Notes under the pieces: model-generated
The model's input: only the letters and a program-made list of their open reading frames with translations
The model's database searches: none
What the model was told of the DNA's origin: nothing
Source: an uncultured Oscillospiraceae bacterium
GTDB lineage: Bacteria > Bacillota > Clostridia > Oscillospirales > Acutalibacteraceae
NCBI GenBank assembly: GCA_910588415.1
Contig: CAJUPK010000024.1
Span: forward strand, 1-21,807
Length of the DNA: 21,807 bases
Direction of reading: 5' to 3'
Shown: in pieces, positions 13,874-20,347 of the stretch
Numbering within the stretch: the stretch's first letter is position 1
Layout of the letters: each line of letters opens with the position of its first letter
Position numbers and translations under genes: made by a program

Positions 13874-15028
13874 TTACTCCTCCTCAGAGGACGCAGAGCT
13901 GGCCTCTGCCTGGCTTTCCTCCGAGCTGGCGGCAGAGGAACTGTCCCCCTCCCCGCTGCTGGCGCTCTCCGCGGAAGAGATGCCGTTTCTGCCCATGGTG
14001 TCTGCCACCACAGAGAGCTTGACCGACCCAATGGCCTTCTGGTTCAGCTCTATATTCAGGCCCCTGCCCTGCTCCGCCGCATAGTCAGAGAACTCCTCTC
14101 CTTTGATGGTCCGCAACAGGGTATTGGTCCGGTCCTCGTCCTTCACCAGCGCTTCAAAGTCCTCTTCCACATCCAACTTCTGCACCACATAGTACCGGGA
14201 GCCGGCGTCCAAAAAGGCCGCCTCGCCGTTTTCCAGGTTGGAGAGGCCGTCCGCGAACAGGGTGCTCAAAGAGCTGGTCTCCAAGGCCACCGGCTCGCTT
14301 ACCGTGGGCTCCACGCCGCCCATAGAGCGGTACTTCTCCACAGCCTTGTCAAAGTCCTGCCGGCCAGAGTTAATCAGCTCCACGCTGTCCTCCAAAATCT
14401 CCCGGCCCGTCTTCTTCTCCTCTTCGGTCATATCCACAGTGCCGCCCTCGCTGTCCGTCTTGGTCAGCTCCACAGAGAAATACTGGTAGTAGGTGTAGTT
14501 GTCCAGGTAATAGCTCTTCAGCTCCTCCTCCGGCACCTCCAGCTCGCCGCCCTTGCCGTACAGGGCAAGCAGCACCTTCTCCTGCTTGGTGTTATAGATG
14601 GAGAAGGCCTTCTCAAAAGAGCTCTGGGCCACGCCCATGCTCTCAAAGGCAGCTTTATAGTAGCTCCACATGGTGCCTGTGGAGTTAGAGATAGCCGCAT
14701 TGTCCTCTTCGTCCAGGCTCAAGCCCAGCTCGTCAAACTTCTGGTTGACAAAATAGTAGGAGTAGACATAGTCCATGGCCTGGTCCTGTATCCAGCTCTT
14801 GGCGTCCTGGCCCTCCACCTGGGCGCTGAGCACATCCGTGCCGCTGGCCACCTGGGAGGAGGCATTGGAATAGGCCCCGGTCAGGTAGTAGATATAGCCG
14901 CCAATGGGCAGCGTGTCCTCTCCCAGCTTGGCCGCCCAGGTCTTGTCCTCGCTGTAGCAGCCAGCCAGCCCGGCGCACATGGCCAGCGCCAGCAGCCCGG
15001 CGGCAGCCCGTTTAAACATCTTCTTCAT
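13874..15028 (-). CDS. SurA/PrsA-like foldase lipoprotein with degenerate parvulin domain
   Basis: A probable extracytoplasmic lipoprotein of 384 residues. The signal peptide ends in lipobox LAGC with Cys24 as the lipid anchor. The helical N-terminal part (WAAKLGEDTLPIGGYIYYLTGAYS onwards, not quoted in full) resembles the SurA/PrsA chaperone domain. The middle has the outline of a parvulin isomerase (EILEDSVELINSG then DFDKAVEKYRSMGG, later FADGLSNLENGEAAFLDAG and YYVVQKLDV), but where active parvulins have His in HILV this one has YFSVELT, so isomerase activity is doubtful. The last 35 or so residues are almost only Ser, Ala and Glu. I chose ATG 15028 because AAAGG lies ten bases upstream; the frame also allows ATG at 15046, without ribosome site. 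It follows mfd, as similar genes do in many Clostridia. Confidence 0.75.
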   Translation of the reverse strand: MKKMFKRAAAGLLALAMCAGLAGCYSEDKTWAAKLGEDTLPIGGYIYYLTGAYSNASSQVASGTDVLSAQVEGQDAKSWIQDQAMDYVYSYYFVNQKFDELGLSLDEEDNAAISNSTGTMWSYYKAAFESMGVAQSSFEKAFSIYNTKQEKVLLALYGKGGELEVPEEELKSYYLDNYTYYQYFSVELTKTDSEGGTVDMTEEEKKTGREILEDSVELINSGRQDFDKAVEKYRSMGGVEPTVSEPVALETSSLSTLFADGLSNLENGEAAFLDAGSRYYVVQKLDVEEDFEALVKDEDRTNTLLRTIKGEEFSDYAAEQGRGLNIELNQKAIGSVKLSVVADTMGRNGISSAESASSGEGDSSSAASSEESQAEASSASSEEE

Positions 15029-15089
15029 GGTCATCATGCCTTTCATAAATATGGTATAGGGATAAGCGACTATAGAAACGCGCTCCCTT

Positions 15090-15118
15090 ATTATAGCGCA
15101 AAAAAATCCGCTTGTCTA
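15090..15118 (-). promoter_or_regulatory. sigma-A promoter of the foldase lipoprotein gene
   Basis: The minus strand has TAGACA (15113-15118), a 17-base spacer and TATAAT (15090-15095). It lies just after the mfd stop codon. The transcript would start near 15083, about 55 bases before the chosen ATG. Confidence 0.75.
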
Positions 15119-15130
15119 CCTCTTGTCCGC

Positions 15131-18100
15131 CTATTTTGCACTTTCCCCCATAATCTTCAGTACGTGAGAGAGGGCCTCCAGGGGCGGCTGGCCCTGGAGC
15201 TTCACGCTGAGATAGGGCCGGTTCCCCGCGCTCAGCAACACCCGGCCGTTCATGCCCTTTACCAGCCGGCCTACCAGCTCCATGTCCAGCTCCGCCATAT
15301 ACAGCAGCAAAGACTGGCCCTGCTGCTTCACCTCGGTAACCCCCAGCCCGCCGGCCGTGCTGCGCAGCAGGGCGATGTCTATCAGCCCCTTCACAGCCTC
15401 CGGCGGCTCGCCAAACCGGTCGATCAGCTCGTCTACCACGTCCAAGGCGTCCTCCGGGGTCTCCACCTGGGCAATGCGCCTGTACACCTCCAGCCGCAGG
15501 TTCACACTGTCAATATAGCTCTCCGGTATATGGGCCGGCACCTGCATGTCCACCAGGCAGCTCTCGTCCACAGGCTTCTTTATGGGCTCGCCTTTCATCA
15601 GGCTCACAGCCTCGTTTAACAGCTTTACATACATGTCATAGCCCACTGCCTCCATGTGCCCGTGCTGCTCGCCGCCCAGCACATTGCCCGCTCCCCGGAT
15701 CTCCAAATCCCGCATGGCGATCTTAAAGCCAGACCCAAACTCCGTAAACTCCCGAATGGCCGAGAGCCGCTTCTGGGCAATCTCCTGCAGGGACTTGTTG
15801 GGGGTAAAGGTCAAATAGGCATAGGCCCGGCGGTTGCTGCGGCCCACCCGGCCCCGCAGCTGGTGCAGCTGGCTAAGGCCCATGCGGTCCGCGTTCTCTA
15901 TAATCAGCGTGTTGGCGCTGGGCACGTCCACCCCGGTCTCTATAATCGTGGTGCACACCAGAATATCGATCTCATGGTCCAGCAGCTGCCTCCACACTTC
16001 AGACAGCTCTTCCTCCTCCATCTTCCCGTGGCCAAAGCCCACCCGGGCCTCCGGAATGTCCTGCTGCAGCTTTGCCGCCACCCGGGAGATGGAGGCCGTG
16101 TCGTTGTGCAGGTAGTACACCTGCCCGCCCCGGCGCAGCTCCCGGCGGATGGCGTCATAAATCACGCCCCAGTCATGCTCCATCACATAGGTCTGCACCG
16201 GGTGACGGTCCTGGGGGGCCTCTTCAATCACAGACATGTCCCGAATCCCCGAGAGGGCCATGTTCAAGGTGCGGGGGATGGGCGTGGCGGAGAGGGTCAG
16301 CACATCCGCAGAGCTGCACAGGGTCTTCAGCCGCTCCTTCTGGGCCACGCCAAACCGCTGCTCCTCGTCAATAATCACCAGCCCCAGGTCTTTAAACTTC
16401 ACGTCTTTCGAAACCAGCCGGTGGGTGCCCACAATAATGTCAATGCCCCCCCGCTTCACCTTGCGCAGAATGGCCTCCTGCTGCTTGGGGGTCCGGAACC
16501 GGGACAGCAGCTCCACATCAATGGGAAAGCCCTCCATCCGCTTCAGGATGGTCTGAAAATGCTGCCAAGCCAGAATGGTGGTGGGCACCAAAATGGCGCA
16601 CTGCTTGCCCGCGGTAATGCACTTAAAAGCCGCCCGCAGGGCCACCTCTGTCTTGCCAAACCCCACGTCCCCGCACAGCAGCCGGTCCATGGGCACGTCC
16701 CGCTCCATGTCGTCCTTGATTTCACTGACGCAGCGCAGCTGGTCCTCTGTCTCGTCAAACTCAAACCGGGCTTCAAAGTCCCGCTGCCACTCCCCGTCCT
16801 CTGGAAAGGCAAAGCCCTTCTGCTGCATCCGCTGGGCATACAGCTGAATCAGCTCTTTGGCAATGTCCTTTACCGCTGCCCGGACTTTCTGCTTCTTCTG
16901 CTGCCAGTCCGCCCCGCCCAGGCGGCTGAGCTTAATGCCCGCGTCCTCCCTGGGTCCAATGTACTTGGACACCAGGTCCAGCTGGGTCACGGGAATATAG
17001 AGGGTGTCGTTTTTGGCGTAGCGCACCTTGATGTAATCCTTGGTCACGCCGTTCATGTCCAGCTTGTGGATCCCCTCAAACACGCCAATGCCATGGGACA
17101 CATGGACCACATAATCCCCAGGGGACAGCTCTGACAGGCTGGAGATCTCCTTGGCGTTCTTGTCCTTTTTGCGCCGTTTGGGCTTTTGCTGCACCAGCCT
17201 GCCCCGGGTAATCAGGGCAAAGTCAGCCCCCGGCCAGTCAAAGCCCGCGGAGAGGGAGCCATCCGTCACAATAACCGTGCCCTTCTGGGCCGTGGAGGCG
17301 TCCTCTATATAGCTGGCAGGCAAGCCGGACTTTTTCAGATCCTCCGCCAAAGCCCTGCCCGCCCGCTCTGTACCGGAGAGCACCACGCAGGCTCGCCCTT
17401 GGTTCAGCAGGGCGGAAAGATCCTCCTCCAGCAGCTGCACCCCGCCGCCCCAGGCCGGAAACTGCCGCACCGTGCTGTTCACCAGGGTGCGGGTGGGCAC
17501 CTCGTAGGTGCCCCGGGCAAACACGTCCATAAAAACTGCCGGCGCCCGCTCCGCCTGCAAAAGGGCATACTCCCAGGTCTCTGAGTAGCTGTCCAGCCCC
17601 TTGCACAGCAACCCCTCCTCCAGATAGGAGGTCAAGTCCTGGCTCCACTGCAGCAGGGCGGTGCGCATCCGGTCCTTTAATTTGGACCCCTCTGAAAACA
17701 CCAGCAGACTGGTGTCCGCCTGAAAATAGTCGAAGAGCGTGGCAGGCTTTTCATACACCAGGGGCAGAAATTTGTCCATAGAGCCCAGCTGCAGCCCGGC
17801 CCGCAGCTTTTCCGCCTCTGCGGCCAGCACCTCCTTGGCCTTGGGGGCGCGCTTGCCCCGCAGGGCCTTTGCCACAGCCTCTATCTTTTTTGCCAGCACA
17901 GCCCTGTCCCCAGGAACCACCTCTGTGCAGGGCGCCAGGGTCACGGCGTCCAGGGGATCGGTCCGGCGCTGGGTCATGGGGTCAAAGCCGCTGATGGAGT
18001 CTATCTCGTCCCCCCAAAACTCCACCCGCACCGGCTGGGCCCCGCTGGGGGAAAAGAAGTCCACAATGCCGCCCCGGCGGCTGAACTGCCCCGGGCCCTC

Positions 18101-18598
18101 AATCTGGTCCTCCCGGGTATACCCGCAGGAGACCAGCGCCTCCAGCAGGCCGTCAATGGAGAGTTCTTGGCCTGGCTTCAGGGTGAACAGCCGCTGGGCC
18201 AGGTCCCCGGGACCCAGGGTAAGCTGCAGGGCCGCGTCAATACAGGCCACCACACAGTCGCAGTCGCCGCTTTGCAGCTTAGAGAGCGCCTCCAGCCGCA
18301 GGCGCTCATACTCCCGGGAGGACACCGCCGCGTCCCGGAAATTCATATCCCGCAGGGGATAGGCAGCCGGGTGCAGGCCCAAGGCGGTCAGGTCCTCGCA
18401 GAAGCGCTGGCCCTCGGCCTCGTCTGCGGCCAGCACCAGGGCTTTGCGCCCAGTCTCCCGGCAGAGGGCAGCGGTAAGCACGCATTTGTGTACGCCGGAA
18501 AGGCCCGTAACCACTGCCGGGACCGCCCCGGTCTTCAGGGCCCCGGCAAGCTCCCGGTATTCCTGGGAGCGGGCAAGAGCGGAGAAAATGGATTTCAT
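15131..18598 (-). CDS. mfd: transcription-repair coupling factor Mfd
   Basis: A 1155-residue DNA translocase that removes RNA polymerase stalled at lesions and recruits UvrA. The N-terminal 350 residues are the UvrB-like module, with only a degenerate P-loop (TGLSGVHK, about 31-38). The RNA-polymerase-binding domain follows a basic linker and starts at SPGDYVVHVSHGIGVFEG (492-509). The motor has Walker A GDVGFGKT (643-650), DEEQ box (744-747), the SATPIPRTLNMAL motif and, in the second RecA-like lobe, VGRSNRRAYAYL. The C-terminal domain is present and the length is normal, so the protein should be complete. The start ATG has AGGGG six bases upstream. It lies nine bases after pth, and pth-mfd is a conserved pair in Firmicutes. 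Confidence 0.97.
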   Translation of the reverse strand: MKSIFSALARSQEYRELAGALKTGAVPAVVTGLSGVHKCVLTAALCRETGRKALVLAADEAEGQRFCEDLTALGLHPAAYPLRDMNFRDAAVSSREYERLRLEALSKLQSGDCDCVVACIDAALQLTLGPGDLAQRLFTLKPGQELSIDGLLEALVSCGYTREDQIEGPGQFSRRGGIVDFFSPSGAQPVRVEFWGDEIDSISGFDPMTQRRTDPLDAVTLAPCTEVVPGDRAVLAKKIEAVAKALRGKRAPKAKEVLAAEAEKLRAGLQLGSMDKFLPLVYEKPATLFDYFQADTSLLVFSEGSKLKDRMRTALLQWSQDLTSYLEEGLLCKGLDSYSETWEYALLQAERAPAVFMDVFARGTYEVPTRTLVNSTVRQFPAWGGGVQLLEEDLSALLNQGRACVVLSGTERAGRALAEDLKKSGLPASYIEDASTAQKGTVIVTDGSLSAGFDWPGADFALITRGRLVQQKPKRRKKDKNAKEISSLSELSPGDYVVHVSHGIGVFEGIHKLDMNGVTKDYIKVRYAKNDTLYIPVTQLDLVSKYIGPREDAGIKLSRLGGADWQQKKQKVRAAVKDIAKELIQLYAQRMQQKGFAFPEDGEWQRDFEARFEFDETEDQLRCVSEIKDDMERDVPMDRLLCGDVGFGKTEVALRAAFKCITAGKQCAILVPTTILAWQHFQTILKRMEGFPIDVELLSRFRTPKQQEAILRKVKRGGIDIIVGTHRLVSKDVKFKDLGLVIIDEEQRFGVAQKERLKTLCSSADVLTLSATPIPRTLNMALSGIRDMSVIEEAPQDRHPVQTYVMEHDWGVIYDAIRRELRRGGQVYYLHNDTASISRVAAKLQQDIPEARVGFGHGKMEEEELSEVWRQLLDHEIDILVCTTIIETGVDVPSANTLIIENADRMGLSQLHQLRGRVGRSNRRAYAYLTFTPNKSLQEIAQKRLSAIREFTEFGSGFKIAMRDLEIRGAGNVLGGEQHGHMEAVGYDMYVKLLNEAVSLMKGEPIKKPVDESCLVDMQVPAHIPESYIDSVNLRLEVYRRIAQVETPEDALDVVDELIDRFGEPPEAVKGLIDIALLRSTAGGLGVTEVKQQGQSLLLYMAELDMELVGRLVKGMNGRVLLSAGNRPYLSVKLQGQPPLEALSHVLKIMGESAK

Positions 18599-18607
18599 GG
18601 GACACCC

Positions 18608-19216
18608 CTAATTATACAGATTCATGGCCCGGTCGGTCTCTCCCTGGACGATAAGCCCAGCGGCAGCGCAGGCCTTGTCCAAGGCCCCGTCCAGCTCTTC
18701 CAGCTCCCCCTGGCTGAACCGGGACAGCACCCAGGCAGCCAGGTCATAGTCTGGCCGGGGCTTCTGCCCCACGCCGATTTTGACCCGGGGAAACTGGTCA
18801 GAGCCAGAGAGGTAGATAATATTTTTCATGCCGTTATGACCCCCATCGCTGCCCTTGCGGCGCACCCGAAGCTTGCCCGGCGGCAGATGGATGTCGTCAA
18901 ACAGGATCAGCGTCTTTTCCGGCGGCACCTTGTAAAAGGTCATGGCCTCTTTCACGGACTGGCCGCTGAGATTCATAAAGGTGCCGGGCTTCAGCAGCAG
19001 CACCCGGCGGCCCTCCAGCAGGCACTCGCCGGTCACGCCCTTAAAGCGCACCCGTTTCACCTGGGTTCCCTGCTGCCGGGCCAGCTGGTCTATGGCCATA
19101 AAGCCCGCGTTGTGGCGGGTGCCTTCATATTCCCTGCCAGGGTTTCCCAGCCCGGCAATGATATATTCCACAGGCCCTGGGACCGGCTGGTTTTTGCTGG
19201 ACGAAAAAAAGAACAT
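18608..19216 (-). CDS. pth: peptidyl-tRNA hydrolase
   Basis: A 202-residue enzyme that frees tRNA from peptidyl-tRNAs dropped by ribosomes. All active-site residues of the family are visible: Asn25 and His35 (GLGNPG to TRHNAGF), Asn82 (TFMNLSGQ), Asp108 (FDDIHLPPG) and Asn128 (GGHNGMKN), matching E. coli Asn10, His20, Asn68, Asp93 and Asn114. The ATG at 19216 is preceded by GGAGGAGG; the frame is open further upstream to 19477, but that part runs through element B and has no ribosome site. A 15-residue N-terminal extension (MFFFSSSKNQPVPGP) precedes the usual first strand. It is followed after nine bases by mfd and shares its transcript. Confidence 0.96.
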   Translation of the reverse strand: MFFFSSSKNQPVPGPVEYIIAGLGNPGREYEGTRHNAGFMAIDQLARQQGTQVKRVRFKGVTGECLLEGRRVLLLKPGTFMNLSGQSVKEAMTFYKVPPEKTLILFDDIHLPPGKLRVRRKGSDGGHNGMKNIIYLSGSDQFPRVKIGVGQKPRPDYDLAAWVLSRFSQGELEELDGALDKACAAAGLIVQGETDRAMNLYN

Positions 19217-19337
19217 CACGCCTCCTCCTCTCTCTATACGCCAACACAGCGGGAAGAGGGATCCCCCGCCCGCCTGAATATGGCTGTTGTGCGATTCTAT
19301 ACTATATTTCTTTCCTATACTCTCTGAGAGCAAGGGA

Positions 19338-19597
19338 AAAAGTTTCGCCAGCCTTTTCAAAGGCTGCGAGGAGTGGAGCAGCGCTCCACGGTCTTGCGCG
19401 AAAGCGCCAGAAACGTCGTCAGACAAGCGGCGAAAGCCGCAAATGAGTTGGCAAAGCCAACTCATAGCCATTTTCAACGAAAATGGCTAACAAGCTTACG
19501 CAATGTTAAGCCTGCGGACGCACAGGGCGCGTCCTCCGGCAAGACCTTGGGGCTTTGCCCCAAACCCTACCAGGGGCCTAACGCCCCTGGACCGCGC
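19338..19597 (+). repeat. element B: mosaic hairpin-rich intergenic repeat, short copy
   Basis: It shares six collinear blocks with element A: 19338-19349, 19352-19371, 19373-19425 (50 of 53 identical to 1439-1491), 19465-19489, 19534-19557 (24 of 24) and 19564-19597 (34 of 34). Hairpins are 19349-19366, 19373-19389, 19393-19404 region (gcgc-gaaa-gcgc), 19427-19440 (gcggc-gaaa-gccgc), 19444-19464 (9+3+9), 19465-19489 (10+5+10), 19516-19534 (6+7+6), 19546-19562 region (ttggggc-ttt-gccccaa) and 19570-19590 (8+5+8). It lies upstream of pth, 121 bp before its ATG, with no gene inside. Confidence 0.85.
19426..19464 (+). repeat. two-hairpin cassette present in B but absent from A
   Basis: Between two shared blocks, element A has three bases (1492-1494) while B has 39. 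The extra sequence is two perfect hairpins placed next to each other: gcggc-gaaa-gccgc and tgagttggc-aaa-gccaactca. Confidence 0.75.
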
Positions 19598-19860
19598 AAT
19601 AATTTCTCACAAAGTATACATTATAATAGCAGCCGCAGCCCCGCTCAAAACCGCTGCACACCAATTTTTAAGCCGCGTTACCTATAGTAGCAGGTTTTCC
19701 ACTTTTTTGCAAGGGGATTTTCCCCGGACAGCCGGGCTTTGCGCCCCTTTTCCTCCTGGAAAGGAGACGGCAAAAAATTCGCACACCCGCAAGCACAGGC
19801 GTGCAAATGTCCCCAGCCCCAGACCCGGCAAAGCGGACACAAAAAATATTCAGTGCAGAT
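19598..19860. other. gene-free stretch between element B and the tRNA terminator
   Basis: About 260 bp without a credible gene: short open frames on the minus strand have no ribosome site and no recognisable family. It contains the candidate promoter at 19620-19648 and small inverted repeats such as ccgg-acag-ccgg and gggga-ttt-tcccc, with no shared block with A or B that I can see. Confidence 0.5.
19620..19648 (-). promoter_or_regulatory. candidate promoter reading through element B toward pth
   Basis: The minus strand has TTGAGC (19643-19648), a 17-base spacer and TATAAT (19620-19625). A transcript would start near 19613, cross all of element B and reach pth after about 400 bases. No better-matching promoter is visible closer to pth, only weak TATAGT-like boxes near 19300. 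Confidence 0.45.
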
Positions 19861-19896
19861 AAAAAAATCCGCGCACTCAGCAATGCCAAGTGCGCG
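19861..19896 (-). terminator. intrinsic terminator of the tRNA-Ser unit
   Basis: The stem cgcgcact (19870-19877) with agtgcgcg (19889-19896) and an eleven-base loop is followed on the minus strand by two bases and seven T (19861-19867). It lies 23 bases beyond the 3' end of tRNA-Ser(GCT). Confidence 0.9.
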
Positions 19897-19919
19897 AATA
19901 AAATGCAGCGTCATGCTGC

Positions 19920-20009
19920 TGGCGGAGAAGAAGGGATTTGAACCCTTGCGCCGGTTTCCCGACCTACTCCCTTAGCAGGGGAGCCCCTTCACCACTTGGG
20001 TACTTCTCC
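19920..20009 (-). tRNA. tRNA-Ser (anticodon GCT)
   Basis: A 90-base tRNA read on the minus strand. The acceptor stem GGAGAAG/CTTCTCC, discriminator G and encoded CCA (19920-19922) are present. The anticodon loop is CTGCTAA with GCT at 19974-19976, decoding AGC and AGT. The long variable arm with a GTCGGGAAACCGGC stem is the mark of a class II tRNA, and GGTTCAAATCC is the T loop. Confidence 0.97.
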
Positions 20010-20065
20010 AAGGGCGGCAAACACAATTTCCTGCCTCTATATAGTAAAGAAACTTCTTGTCGAAT

Positions 20066-20154
20066 TGGCGGAGAGGAAGAGATTCGAACTCTTGGTCCCT
20101 TGCGGGATCACTAGTTTTCAAGACTAGCTCCTTAAACCACTCGGACACCTCTCC
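20066..20154 (-). tRNA. tRNA-Ser (anticodon TGA)
   Basis: An 89-base class II tRNA on the minus strand with acceptor stem GGAGAGG/CCTCTCC, discriminator G and encoded CCA (20066-20068). The anticodon loop CTTGAAA places TGA at 20118-20120, decoding UCN codons. The long variable arm has the stem TCCCGCAAGGGA. It is 56 bases upstream of tRNA-Ser(GCT) and shares its promoter and terminator. Confidence 0.97.
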
Positions 20155-20169
20155 AACTCTCTGCGCATT

Positions 20170-20199
20170 ATCATATCATATTTCCCCCCACTATGTCAA
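20170..20199 (-). promoter_or_regulatory. promoter of the two serine tRNA genes
   Basis: The minus strand has TTGACA (20194-20199), an 18-base spacer and TATGAT (20170-20175). The start would be near 20163, only about nine bases before the first tRNA, as is normal for tRNA units. Confidence 0.82.
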
Positions 20200-20258
20200 T
20201 CCCTTTTACAAGAAATATTCTATTTTTTTCCACTTGCTGCCGGACCCGCTTCCCCGGC

Positions 20259-20291
20259 GCCCCAGAGGCATGGCAGAAATGCCCCTGGGGC
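20259..20291. other. 13-bp hairpin between recQ and the tRNA promoter
   Basis: The arms 20259-20271 and 20279-20291 pair over 13 bp with one wobble and a seven-base loop. It lies 57 bases beyond the recQ stop codon. No T-run follows on the minus strand, so it may be a 3' end stabiliser or a weak terminator for recQ. Confidence 0.5.
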
Positions 20292-20347
20292 CTGTTCCCC
20301 TAGAGTGTGTTTTTATAAGCCGCATATATGACTATCCGCTGCCGCTT

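Noticed and set aside
19217..19477. Upstream extension of pth to the codon at 19477
   Set aside because: The extra 87 codons run through element B, have no ribosome site, and the ATG at 19216 has an excellent one and gives the normal protein length.
19668..19914. Two overlapping minus-strand open frames of 73 and 78 codons between the tRNA unit and element B
   Set aside because: They run across the tRNA terminator, overlap in different frames, have no clear ribosome site and resemble no family.
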